A stretch of DNA of 64,000 nucleotides. Origin: Bacteroidetes bacterium GWF2_38_335. Lineage in GTDB: Bacteria; Bacteroidota; Bacteroidia; Bacteroidales; GWF2-38-335. Below, piece after piece: positions 16,581-25,221 of this stretch. The DNA lies in the NCBI GenBank assembly GCA_001769535.1, contig MEOH01000022.1, positions 1 through 64,000 of the forward strand, in the 5' to 3' direction. The notes under the pieces were generated by a model that searched no databases, was not told the DNA's origin, and was given only the letters and a program-made list of their open reading frames with translations. The number at the start of each line of letters is the position of its first letter. The first letter of the stretch is position 1. Position numbers and translations under genes: made by a program.

Positions 16581-17768
16581 TTACTTTGAAATGATCATTC
16601 TTTTTGTATCGTATTCGGTACCATTTACAACCAGACTATAATAATACATGCCGGGGTTAAGCTCGTTACTGCTTATGGTCAAACTCCCGCTTCCGTTTAC
16701 CGGGTATGTTATAACAAGTTTACCTGTCATATCAAAAACAATAATCGAACTGTTTTCTGTTTCTGAAGGGATTTTGTATTTTATTTCTGTTGTGTTGTTG
16801 AACGGATTTGGTATATTTTGTCCTAAAAGTGGTTTCTCTCCCTTCGTGTCTGTGTTTTCATCACTCCGGCTTTTTGTGCTTCCGGTAAATGAAAAACAGC
16901 ATAGGTCAATATTGTTTTCCATTTCCCTGATTTTGCTTTTTTGCTTTTCGATTTCGTTTTGTTGCTCTTTTATTGATTCAATTAAATACGGAATGATGGC
17001 ATTATACGATATTAATTTGTTGTGAAGGGAATCATCGGTAATTACAGCTTCAGGTATAATTTTTTCCACTTCCTGTGCAATTAGTCCTGTGTTTAAATTT
17101 CTTTTGGCGCTGTCGGTTTTCCAATAGTATGACACGCCGTTGAGCTTCATAACTTTTTCAAGACAATCGTTAAGCTGTGTAACATCTGTTTTTGATTTTA
17201 AATCAGAATTTAAAAATACATTCCTTACCGAGATATCAATAAAGTTGCCCCCCGGGGTATTATAAAAAACTATTTTGTTCGAAGGACTGTATATTCTGGG
17301 GTCAACAGCATAAAGTTCAATATTGACGGCAGTGTTGTACCCCGGGTAAATATATGCAAACCTTGAAAGTCCGCAAAACGCATAAAACTTTACTCCGGAA
17401 ACAGGACTTGAATTGAAAGCAAAATTGCCGTTGGCATCAATTAGCATCCTTTGTGTTCCGTTGGTACTTATTCCCAATGAGCCTGCAGCAGGATGAAAAA
17501 GACCTGTTTGGTCATTATTGTACCATGTGTAATCAGGCGTTGTTGCCGATGAATAAACATTGTTGCCCCTGATCAATGCCGACGAAGTAATTGTTGATGA
17601 CAATCCCGCAAAGCCGATCTTGCTCCCGGTAATAAAATGAGTTAGCCCTTTTTCTGATGGTGAACTTGTGTTCCCGATTGAAACTTTTCCTTCCGGAAAA
17701 ATCTTGATCTGTGAATACGATAAATAACCAAGCATTAAAAATGCAGCAATAAAAAACATTTTTTTCAT
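16581..17768 (-). CDS. S74-type tail-fibre chaperone domain protein with T9SS signal
   Basis: This 395-residue protein has a signal peptide (about residues 1-19), a fibre-like region, and a peptidase S74 intramolecular chaperone domain from about residue 192 (SDLKSKTDVTQLND, then NTGLIAQEVEKIIPEAV), followed by a coiled coil (IKEQQNEIEKQKSKIREMEN). The last 80 residues are a T9SS sorting domain (GQNIPNPFNNTTEIKYKI, LNPGMYYYSLVV). In phages the S74 domain helps tail spikes trimerise and then cleaves itself; in Bacteroidota it occurs on surface proteins. First gene of the glucanase operon. Confidence 0.85.
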   Translation of the reverse strand: MKKMFFIAAFLMLGYLSYSQIKIFPEGKVSIGNTSSPSEKGLTHFITGSKIGFAGLSSTITSSALIRGNNVYSSATTPDYTWYNNDQTGLFHPAAGSLGISTNGTQRMLIDANGNFAFNSSPVSGVKFYAFCGLSRFAYIYPGYNTAVNIELYAVDPRIYSPSNKIVFYNTPGGNFIDISVRNVFLNSDLKSKTDVTQLNDCLEKVMKLNGVSYYWKTDSAKRNLNTGLIAQEVEKIIPEAVITDDSLHNKLISYNAIIPYLIESIKEQQNEIEKQKSKIREMENNIDLCCFSFTGSTKSRSDENTDTKGEKPLLGQNIPNPFNNTTEIKYKIPSETENSSIIVFDMTGKLVITYPVNGSGSLTISSNELNPGMYYYSLVVNGTEYDTKRMIISK

Positions 17769-19112
17769 ATAAATAATTTTTTTGTGCTTTGGTTGTCCCC
17801 CTCTAAAGCGGTTTCTGAATATTTAAAAAAGCGTGGGACGATAGTAATTACCCTGCACTGTCGGAATAAGAAATAAACTCATCCGCCTGCCGACGGATGA
17901 GCCGTTAACTTACTATTCCATGTGTGTAAAAATTACCAGTTTTTGCGACTAGAATAACAGCTAACGCTTTTTTATAAAATTTCACTTTTAAAAAACATGC
18001 TATATTTTGATTATCGACAAAAAAAAGCGTGGAACAAAATCCTGCCTGTCACAAGGTACTGGTATACCCGCACACAAAACAGAATCAGCCCACGCAAATG
18101 TGAAATCATCACTTATTATTCAATGTGTGCTAAAAATTACCAGTTTTTGTGACTCGAATAAAAGTAAATAGCTGTTTTTTATTATTAAAAGAACACCACT
18201 AGAAAATATTTAGTTAAACACAAAATACGGTCAAATAAAATAAAAAAACAATAGGAATCATTAAAAATCAGTATTGCTACTGAAGTTTCAATTCACCGTT
18301 TTCTGTCTTTTATTCCTTTATTTTTTAGGCCATTCGCCAATTTAAAATAAATTATGTGCTGCAAAATCAATGAGTGAATTAACGTAACTATACCGATAAA
18401 CAATCCCCGAAAGGGCAACCCCCGCAGAATTCAGAAAAAAACTCGTTAACTTGTTTCGAAAGTTATCTACATGAAGGGTAAGTCCGTTGGCCGCTTTATA
18501 TTCCTCAACCAAAAGCTAAATCAACCCAAAAATTCACATCATAACCAACAAACACTACGTATAACAATTAAAAAAAAATAGTCCGGTGCTCTGCACCTTT
18601 ATTCTACTCATGAACGCAATGTCAATAAACAAAAATGGAACTCAGAATACTATACCTATCTAGAAAATGTCGGTAAGGCTTGCCCCGTGCGTCGGCTCGT
18701 CCACGTGTGTTTGCACCACGATTGATACATCGGGATGGTGCGACTCATTGCCAAAATAAGAGATAAAACTCATCAGCTAAGATGAAGCCGCGCGGTGGCC
18801 CGAACGAATCGGCGCGCCATGCGATGGCCATGCGGGGGGAAGCCTTATTCGTTCTTGATTTTTTGTTTTACTTTTTGATCAAGCAAAAAGTAAAAGCCCG
18901 TCCGGCTTGAGGATAAAATATAAAGTATTGAAAAACCGCAAATAGTTTTTCACGATTTTTAAATGAGTTTTTGCAAAAAGTCTAAATCATGAAACAAAAT
19001 ATATATCAAATCAAGAGGTAGTGCGGTAAAATATTTTAAAAACAAATAGTAATCAACAAAATTTCAAGTAATTATAAAAGCTGTATGCCAAAAATATTCA
19101 AATCGTCACAAG
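17769..19112. repeat. Non-coding region with tandem ~150-bp units and composite repeat R3
   Basis: No gene is supported. Near the start, two related units (about 17825-17966 and 18020-18178) share the head AAAAAAGCGTGG and the tail ATGTGTG-TAAAAATTACCAGTTTTTG-GACT-GAATAA. They lie in the region upstream of the secreted-protein operon. Positions 18571-18918 are composite repeat R3, beginning with GTCCGGTGCTCTGCACCTTTATTCTACTCATGAACGC-type sequence. The rest is AT-rich with no recognised structure. Confidence 0.6.
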
Positions 19113-19244
19113 TCAGGACATTAACAGAATTCTGAGCCGCGGTTTCATACGCCTCGTGCGAACTGAAACCATTATGCAAATTCCGGCACAAATCACCAGA
19201 TATATTATATAAAAGACCGGATTAAAAAGAATATCTATTTCCAT
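19113..19244 (-). CDS. Small single-pass membrane protein
   Basis: A 43-residue frame starting with ATG at 19244 and ending with TGA at 19113. It has one hydrophobic helix (PVFYIIYLVICAGICIMV) followed by a strongly basic tail (RTRRMKPRLR). It begins two bases after the stop of the lipoprotein gene at 19247, continuing a chain of genes with no gaps, which is the main argument that it is real. Function unknown. Confidence 0.5.
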   Translation of the reverse strand: MEIDILFNPVFYIIYLVICAGICIMVSVRTRRMKPRLRILLMS

Positions 19245-19246
19245 TT

Positions 19247-19963
19247 TTATGGGATTGTATCAAAATTAACCCTTTTTAACCTCACCTCCATCATAAAAAA
19301 GGATTCGGTTTTTAATTCATTTTTGCTTTCAAAAAGTTGGTACTTTTTTTTTGAAATATCCATCACTTCTATCATCAGTTTTTTGTCGCTCATACCATAT
19401 AAAACAAACAGATTATTATCAATCCATTTTGCATCTTCAATAAAACAACCCGGACCATAAAAAGCAATGCGTTTCACTGTTTTGTTTTTACGGTCAGCCA
19501 GATCAATTTCCTGATCAACTTCACCACCTCCACAATAGAGGTTCCCTTTTTCATCTTTTTTGAAACAAAGCTGATAAGAATCCAGATCAATATATTTCGA
19601 ATGATCAGGCGAATTTATCAGGAAAGGGAGGTGATTAACATTGAATTCCTTTGAAAAATCACCATAAACACTACCAGTCATAATATTTTCAATTTTTCCT
19701 TTGCTGCAAACAAAACCACTGTCATTACTAAAATCAGCGATATTTTTTTTGTAATAGTCTGCCCAGACCGGATTTATTTCAATGCATTTTTGTAATAGAA
19801 TTTTATCACATTTTGGGGTTGAAGTATCCTTTTCAACGGTTCTTTCAATTTTCGTTGATTCTGTTTCATTGTTGCAACCAATACAAAAGATGAAGACAAT
19901 CAGGATTAAAAATTTTAAGTTGTTTTTATGCATGTTTTTTCGAAATGATTTTACAATAGACAT
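19247..19963 (-). CDS. Lipoprotein, hypothetical
   Basis: A 238-residue lipoprotein. The lipobox is FCIGCNN, after a hydrophobic stretch LKFLILIVFIFCIG. The ATG used directly abuts the TGA of the upstream gene; an internal ATG ten codons later would give a more compact signal peptide. The mature part shows short beta-propeller-like repeats (KNKTVKRIAFYGPGCF, NNLFVLYGMSDKKLMIEVMD) but no named family. Middle member of a gapless three-gene run. Confidence 0.65.
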   Translation of the reverse strand: MSIVKSFRKNMHKNNLKFLILIVFIFCIGCNNETESTKIERTVEKDTSTPKCDKILLQKCIEINPVWADYYKKNIADFSNDSGFVCSKGKIENIMTGSVYGDFSKEFNVNHLPFLINSPDHSKYIDLDSYQLCFKKDEKGNLYCGGGEVDQEIDLADRKNKTVKRIAFYGPGCFIEDAKWIDNNLFVLYGMSDKKLMIEVMDISKKKYQLFESKNELKTESFFMMEVRLKRVNFDTIP

Positions 19964-20404
19964 TCATTTATTTTTTTGTTCAAAAAACACCGGATTTTCA
20001 ATAATAAAAATAAGGTGCCCGCAGGTATCATTAATTACCCTGAAAAGATCATTTATATTTTCCGTTTTTTTGATTTTAATTATCAGAGCAATTACTGTAA
20101 TAAAAAAACCAATTATAATACCCGTCAGGGATGCTCCGCCGACTGCACTCAGGGTTTGTTTGTTTTTCTGATTGCGGAATTTTTCCACATCATCCTCAAA
20201 AAGAACGGGGAATTTATCGGTCATTTCCAGAAACTTCATGTTTCCGGTGGCCGTTCCATAGTTTATTAATATTGAAATAGTTCTGTTGTAAAACTCAACA
20301 AAATCCTTAGAATTGTCAATATTATATGGATCCTGCGAATATCTCATCAGATTCCGTAAAGAAATTAGCAAGTCATCTTCCTGGTAATCCTTTTGATATT
20401 TCAT
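19964..20404 (-). CDS. Small membrane protein, hypothetical
   Basis: A 146-residue protein with a helical N-terminal 85 residues, one membrane helix (GGASLTGIIIGFFITVIALIIKI) and a short C-terminal part ending FFEQKNK. No motif recognised. Its TGA directly abuts the ATG of the lipoprotein gene at 19963, so the two are translationally coupled. Confidence 0.6.
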   Translation of the reverse strand: MKYQKDYQEDDLLISLRNLMRYSQDPYNIDNSKDFVEFYNRTISILINYGTATGNMKFLEMTDKFPVLFEDDVEKFRNQKNKQTLSAVGGASLTGIIIGFFITVIALIIKIKKTENINDLFRVINDTCGHLIFIIENPVFFEQKNK

Positions 20405-20510
20405 ATCTGACAGAAATTTATTTTCTCAGCAAGTTTAAGAATTATTTTGATTTTGAGCAATCTGTTATACTGTACCGAAAATAAATAGCATCATTTTTTG
20501 CATTTCCTCA

Positions 20511-20539
20511 ATTATCCTATATTTTTACAATAGGATAAT
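20511..20539. promoter_or_regulatory. Inverted repeat before lipoprotein gene
   Basis: ATTATCCTAT (20511-20520) and ATAGGATAAT (20530-20539) are perfect reverse complements with a nine-base spacer, ending ten bases before the ATG at 20550 and lying between divergent transcription units. It could be a repressor operator or a leader hairpin. Confidence 0.5.
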
Positions 20540-20549
20540 TCAATCAAAA

Positions 20550-21371
20550 ATGAGATCATTACTGCTTGCCACCATTATATGCTTTGTTTTAGCTTCATGC
20601 GACAACAACCAGCAATCAAATGAGCAAAAGAGTAAAGCAACTACCGACACCATCTCCGATACCATCCCCGACACCACCACCCAAATTGATAACAGCTTCA
20701 AACCCATAAAACCGGAATATTGCCTGACCTTCGATAAAGACTCCGGGTTTATTTTAGGCGAAGAAGGAAGAAAGTTTGTTTTTTCTGCATCTTTATCCGA
20801 TACAGTTGGAGCATATTGGGACAAGAATTATAATACAAACCTTGCAGGAAAGTATTACAAAACAAAAAACGGCAGTGTTTTCCTTTGCATAAGAGATATG
20901 GGAAAAGTTAGTTACGCCATGTATTTTATAATGGAAATTAAAAATGACGGAACAATAATAAGCTGTGAAACATATGGAATGGGTTCGCATGAATGTTGCT
21001 GGGATAAAGAAATCGGATTTTATAAAATAAATGATTTTTATTACTTCAAATCGTGTGGAACTGGGACTGCATTTTGCTCAACAGATTTGTATGTATTTAA
21101 AAGTATTATTCCTCAAAATGAAATTTCTGCAATCTGGTTATACTACTGGAGTGGTTATCCGGCAGATAAGGAAGAAGAATTAACCGGTAAACTTAAAATA
21201 GTTGGCGATACGATCGTAGTAAACTACAAATGGGAACAGGGTGTCCGGAATGAAGAGAACAGGCATTTTATGGTTAAAAACTCCGATAAATTTACAGTTA
21301 AATACGTTCATGAGGGAGAGGGGAATTGGAGGGCGCTGGATAGTACTAAAATTTATAAGTATGGGATATAG
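20550..21371 (+). CDS. Lipoprotein, hypothetical
   Basis: A 273-residue lipoprotein with lipobox LASCDN at about residue 16. A low-complexity Thr/Asp/Pro segment (DTISDTIPDTTTQ) tethers the mature domain. The domain contains CETYGMGSHECCWDKEIGF and CGTGTAFC, so disulfides are likely. No family recognised. It is preceded by a perfect 10-base inverted repeat and is divergent from the small membrane protein operon. Confidence 0.65.
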   Translation: MRSLLLATIICFVLASCDNNQQSNEQKSKATTDTISDTIPDTTTQIDNSFKPIKPEYCLTFDKDSGFILGEEGRKFVFSASLSDTVGAYWDKNYNTNLAGKYYKTKNGSVFLCIRDMGKVSYAMYFIMEIKNDGTIISCETYGMGSHECCWDKEIGFYKINDFYYFKSCGTGTAFCSTDLYVFKSIIPQNEISAIWLYYWSGYPADKEEELTGKLKIVGDTIVVNYKWEQGVRNEENRHFMVKNSDKFTVKYVHEGEGNWRALDSTKIYKYGI

Positions 21372-22094
21372 TTAAACCTAAAACATAGTAAATCTATGTA
21401 TAAAAAAACACAACCCTATTATCCCAAGGTCTGAAAGACCGTTCTGTAACAACATCGGGTGAAGCAAAGCGCAGCGCAGTGTAACCCGATGACCCCCGTC
21501 ATCCGACAAAATCAGTCCAATCAGTATCCATCCAATAAAAAACCCACCTCCCATCCCCAAGGTCTGAAAGACCGTTCTGTATCAACATCGGGTGGAGCAA
21601 AGCGCAGCGCAGCGTAACCCGATGAATTAAAACCAACAAGCGTTGCAAATCCAAAACCACGTCAGAAAATTAAAGTTATTCGTTGCGGTGAAAAAAAACA
21701 CTAATCACCGCAAAAATGCGGTAAATAATTTGTGTATATACATGAATTAAGGATTATTTAATGATCTCCAAAAGGAGAGTCCCGTCAACAAAAAAATACC
21801 TGAACATCGCTTGGGGCAATATTTTTCTCCTACCACAAAGGCAATAACATTCGACATCATCCCTCATACATCATACATTATTTCCAGGGATTATTTCATG
21901 ATCCCAAAAGGAGTAGCTTCAAAGAAAAAACCCTGTCCGGCGCTTGAGGCGATATTTTTCTTTCCCCTACTCATATAGGCTATAACATTCGACATCATCC
22001 CTCATCCACCATACATCATACATCATTTCTTGAGCGCCGGTTCGGTCTTTTTTTGCACAACCCGATTTCAAAGCGGAGCTTTGATCGGGTTATA
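21372..22094. repeat. Non-coding region with two tandem/direct repeat pairs
   Basis: No gene is supported. A 69-base unit occurs at 21424-21492 and 21557-21625 (AAGGTCTGAAAGACCGTTCTG, then CATCGGGTG-AGCAAAGCGCAGCGCAG-GTAACCCGATGA; two nested hairpins). A second, strictly tandem, unit of about 137-140 bases occurs at 21751-21887 and 21888-22027, sharing GGATTATTT-ATGATC and ATAACATTCGACATCATCCCTCAT. These occupy the space downstream of tRNA-Ser. Confidence 0.65.
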
Positions 22095-22130
22095 CAAAAA
22101 AAGCCCGACCCTATCGGGTCAGGCTTTTTT
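22095..22130 (-). terminator. Intrinsic terminator of tRNA-Ser
   Basis: On the - strand the sequence forms AAAAAAGCC-TGACCCGATAGGGTCG-GGCTTTTTTT directly after the tRNA CCA end, a strong stem followed by a T run. Confidence 0.85.
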
Positions 22131-22133
22131 CTT

Positions 22134-22224
22134 TGGCGGAGAGACAGGGATTCGAACCCTGGGTCCCGTAAAACGGGACAACGGTTTTCGAGACCGCCCC
22201 ATTCGACCACTCTGGCATCTCTCC
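22134..22224 (-). tRNA. tRNA-Ser (anticodon CGA)
   Basis: Read on the - strand, this 91-base gene begins GGAGAGATGCC, has the D-arm GAGTGGTCGAATGG, the anticodon loop CTCGAAA (anticodon CGA, reading UCG), a long variable arm with the stem GTCCCG-TTTTA-CGGGAC, the T-loop GGTTCGAATCC and an encoded CCA. The acceptor stem GGAGAGA pairs with TCTCTCC. The long variable arm is diagnostic of a class II tRNA, here serine. Confidence 0.95.
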
Positions 22225-22244
22225 ATATTTTTGCGGATCAGCTT

Positions 22245-22293
22245 CAGACCGCCCCTCCCGATAGCTATCGGGACGACCCTCTGGCATTTCTCC
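22245..22293 (-). pseudogene. Broken tRNA-Ser fragment 1 with palindrome insert
   Basis: On the + strand AGACCGCCCC and CGACC-CTCTGGCAT-TCTCC match the 5' half of tRNA-Ser at 22185-22224, but in place of the D-loop bases there is an 18-base palindrome, TCCCGATAGCTATCGGGA (22256-22273). The fragment lies 20 bases upstream of the intact tRNA in its transcription direction. Confidence 0.7.
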
Positions 22294-22320
22294 AAATAGT
22301 GCAAATTAAAGAACCTATGA

Positions 22321-22356
22321 CGCCCTCCCGATAGTCATCGGGACTGGCATTTCTCC
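22321..22356 (-). pseudogene. Broken tRNA-Ser fragment 2 with palindrome insert
   Basis: A shorter remnant: CGCCC, then the palindrome TCCCGATAGTCATCGGGA (22326-22343), then CTGGCATTTCTCC, matching the tRNA 5' end with the same C-to-T difference in the acceptor stem that fragment 1 carries. This shared change suggests fragment 2 derives from fragment 1 or its ancestor. Confidence 0.65.
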
Positions 22357-23164
22357 AATAAAAGAACCTCAACGGGCTGCAAATTTATAAATTATTGGGA
22401 TAAATGCATGAATATGCACAAAGATTGTTGAAAATGGCAAATAACCCTTTTATTCAATATGCCTATCGGGAAACATTAATAATAAGACCATCATCGCATA
22501 AATCTTGAAAAGTTAATGGAATTATTATAAAGTGCATATATATGAAACATATCGGTCAGGCTTGCCCCGCGCGCCAGCTCATCCACGTGTGTTTACATCA
22601 CAACTTCAACGTTGGGAAGGTGCGACCCCGATAGCTATGCCAAAAAAAATGGATCAATAATCCCATACCCAAAATAAAAACACCTCGGGCAGGCTTGCCC
22701 TGTGCGCTGGCTAGTCCACGTGTGGTGCGAAAGGCGGGTCATCCTTGCCCAAGTGGGGCATGGCCAGCGCGAAGGATTACCCGACTTTTTCACACGTGGT
22801 GAATTTTTCTGTTACTCTTTTGTTTGGCAGACAAAAGAGTAAAGCCCGTCCGGCTTAAGGACAAAAGATAAATTAAACCATAAATACCATCAAATACAAT
22901 AATAAAAGATATAGTCCGGTGCTCTGCACCTTTATTCTACTCATGAATGCTATGTCAATAAACAAAAATGGACCAACAAATTTATTCCTAAAACAAAATA
23001 CCTCGGTCAAGCTTGCCCCGCGCGTTGGCTCGTCCACGTGTGTTTACATCACGATTGATACATTGGGATGGTGCGAATCATTGCTAAAATAAGAGATAAA
23101 ATTCATATGTCATTTAGAAAAACCACAAATTGTAAGAAGAAAATTTTTAATACCAAAGAAGACT
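22357..23164. repeat. Composite repeats R4 and R5
   Basis: No gene is supported. Diverged versions of the composite repeat occur at about 22555-22640, 22683-22866 and 22983-23106, with the GGTGCTCTGCACCTTTATTCTACTCATGAA segment at about 22918. The version at 22683 carries a hairpin TTACTCTTTTG-TTTGGCA-GACAAAAGAGTAA in the place where R1 and R3 have TTTTACTTTTTG-ATCAAG-CAAAAAGTAAAA, followed by the same GCCCGTCCGGCTTAAGGACAAAAG. Confidence 0.65.
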
Positions 23165-24280
23165 TTACTCAATAACCATTTTCCCCCTATAAACCACTTC
23201 CCCTAACAAAAGACTAACCAGATAAACCCCCGGTTTCGGATCACTAATGAAAACCTTGCTTAACTCAAAGCTAATCTCCTGATAGCCTTCTTTAATCTGT
23301 ATCTCTTGCTTTAATATTTCATGGCCCGCCAGATCAGTTATCGAAAGCTTAGCTTCTGAATAATTCCCGCCATCAAAAGCAATGCTGAAACTTTTTGTTA
23401 TGGGATTCGGGTAAAGAAACATGTCATCCTTTACTTGTTTTACATTTGTGGATCCGGGAAAAATTACCTGACGGTCGAGCAGACTGTCGCTTACTGAGAT
23501 GCACTCGATAACCAGACTGTCGCTGTAAGCATTGCACAGCAAGGCCCCATGGATTCCTGAAACCCGCTTCAGACTGTATTCGTTTACTGTCGTAAATGCC
23601 CTGAGGTCACCGCCCCCGATCCCCGCAACAAAATAATAAACACCGCTGACAAAAAGCCTTTCATAATCATGATCATGTCCGCTGAATACCGCCGTTGCTC
23701 CCCATTCTGCAAATGGCCACTGCATCCAGGTTGAGTTTCCATGATTGCCCGATGTGTAGGGCGGATGATGAAAAAATATCAGCTTCCAAGGTGCCGTTGA
23801 TTCTGCCATTGCCGATTCAAGCCATAATCCCTGAATTGAATAGTAAAATGGCCCGTCGGGCTCCGTGCCCGCACTGTTTAAAATAAAAATATGCACATTT
23901 CCTATCAAAGTATCATAATACCGCTCATTTCCGGGTAATGTGAAATATTCTAAATATTGTGTCAAACCATCTCCCTCCTGATCATGATTTCCTAAGGTTG
24001 ATACAAATCGGTTATGGGTGGCTGTTGACCCGTATGCCCCATAATATGGGTAAATATAATCACTGAAATATCTTCCTATTTCATGGTCAATTGTATTACA
24101 GGCTGGATCTGAAAGATCGCCTACCGTAACAATAAATTCAGGATCCCACGATTTTACCAGCTCCGATGCATTGATTGTATCACAGGTTGCCGAATACCGG
24201 AAATCACCTATAATACCGAATTTTTGAGAAAACAGATGTCCCGCAATTAATATCAGTGATATGGCTAAAATCCTTCTCAA
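23165..24280 (-). CDS. Secreted metallophosphatase with T9SS domain
   Basis: A 371-residue protein with a signal peptide (residues 1-18) and the calcineurin-like metallophosphoesterase motifs in order: FGIIGDFR (23), VTVGDLSD (51), TLGNHDQEGD (95), FFHHPPYTSG (169) and FSGHDHDYER (200). These provide the two-metal site of purple-acid-phosphatase-like enzymes. The last 80 residues form a T9SS sorting domain (MFLYPNPITKSFSIAF, ITDLAGHEIL, KPGVYLVSLL). It is exported to the cell surface and hydrolyses phosphoesters of unknown identity. Its ATG overlaps the stop of queG by four bases. Confidence 0.9.
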   Translation of the reverse strand: MRRILAISLILIAGHLFSQKFGIIGDFRYSATCDTINASELVKSWDPEFIVTVGDLSDPACNTIDHEIGRYFSDYIYPYYGAYGSTATHNRFVSTLGNHDQEGDGLTQYLEYFTLPGNERYYDTLIGNVHIFILNSAGTEPDGPFYYSIQGLWLESAMAESTAPWKLIFFHHPPYTSGNHGNSTWMQWPFAEWGATAVFSGHDHDYERLFVSGVYYFVAGIGGGDLRAFTTVNEYSLKRVSGIHGALLCNAYSDSLVIECISVSDSLLDRQVIFPGSTNVKQVKDDMFLYPNPITKSFSIAFDGGNYSEAKLSITDLAGHEILKQEIQIKEGYQEISFELSKVFISDPKPGVYLVSLLLGEVVYRGKMVIE

Positions 24281-25215
24281 TCCTTTTTTTGAATAAAAGT
24301 AATGTTTTTTCTCAATCTTTCAAATCCTTTTTCTATAACAACCGACCCCTCAAAAAGTTCATCGAACAACGCTTTGTCCATCTCATGCCACTCCTGACGT
24401 GTTAAATCAAGCAGCTTTTGTTTTGGTTGAAACCCGGACTCGGTATTGCATGGAACTTTCGCGTTCCACGGACAAACATCCTGACAAATGTCACAACCAT
24501 ATACCCTGTTCCTGAATTTTTCCTTTAACTCAACCGGTAAATCACCTTTGTATGATGTGGTTAGATAGGTGATGCATTTTCTCACATCCAACACCCTGGG
24601 CTCAATCAGTGCGCCGGTCGGACAAGCATCCAGACATTTTGTACAGGTGCCGCAATAATCATTAGACGACCGGTCAAATTCAAGCTCAATATCCACAATC
24701 AGCTCACCAATAAACACAAAGGAACCATGATTCCTGTTGATCAGATTGCAGTTCTTTCCAACCCATCCCAGTCCGGCCTGCCGTGCATAAGAACGATCAA
24801 GTACCGGACCCGAATCTACAAAAACCCGTAAGCCGGTTTTTTTAATATTCTGGTTAATAAATTCGGCCAGTTGATACAGTTTGTCTTTCAGCACTACATG
24901 GTAGTCTTTTCCATAGGCATATTTTGAAAGCACCGGGGCCTCCCCATCGGTTTGCTTCTTATCTGAATAATAGCTGAGCAATACCGAAATGACCGATTTG
25001 GCGTTTTCAACCAGCTTTGAAGCATCAAGCCGTTTCTCCAGATTATTTTCCATGTAATGAAGCTCACCGTGATAGCTGTTTTCAAGCCAGCTTTTTATGC
25101 GGGGCTCGTCTTCTTTGAGAAAAACAGCCGGACTGATTCCGCATGCCGAAAAACCCAGGTCAAGAGCGGCCTTTTTTATTTTTTCAGAATCATTATGCAC
25201 ATTACTCGAATCCAT
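24277..25215 (-). CDS. queG: Epoxyqueuosine reductase QueG
   Basis: The ATG at 25215 gives 312 residues. The protein has the QueG N-terminal domain (LGFSACGISPA), the cobalamin-binding region (DSGPVLDRSYARQAGLGWVGKN), and two [4Fe-4S] clusters (CGTCTKCLDACPTGAL near residue 188, CDICQDVCPWN near residue 243), as in epoxyqueuosine reductase, which performs the final step of queuosine synthesis in tRNA using B12. Length is slightly under the E. coli enzyme because the C-terminal HEAT-like extension is missing, as is common in Bacteroidota. The four-base overlap with the metallophosphatase gene suggests cotranscription only. Confidence 0.95.
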   Translation of the reverse strand: MDSSNVHNDSEKIKKAALDLGFSACGISPAVFLKEDEPRIKSWLENSYHGELHYMENNLEKRLDASKLVENAKSVISVLLSYYSDKKQTDGEAPVLSKYAYGKDYHVVLKDKLYQLAEFINQNIKKTGLRVFVDSGPVLDRSYARQAGLGWVGKNCNLINRNHGSFVFIGELIVDIELEFDRSSNDYCGTCTKCLDACPTGALIEPRVLDVRKCITYLTTSYKGDLPVELKEKFRNRVYGCDICQDVCPWNAKVPCNTESGFQPKQKLLDLTRQEWHEMDKALFDELFEGSVVIEKGFERLRKNITFIQKKD

Positions 25216-25221
25216 GAACAC

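Noticed and set aside
22030-22334. Open frames on both strands across the tRNA-Ser gene and its fragments
   Set aside because: The peptides (such as those with ETGIRTLGP or RDSNPGSRKT) are translations of the tRNA sequence itself, a well-known annotation artefact.
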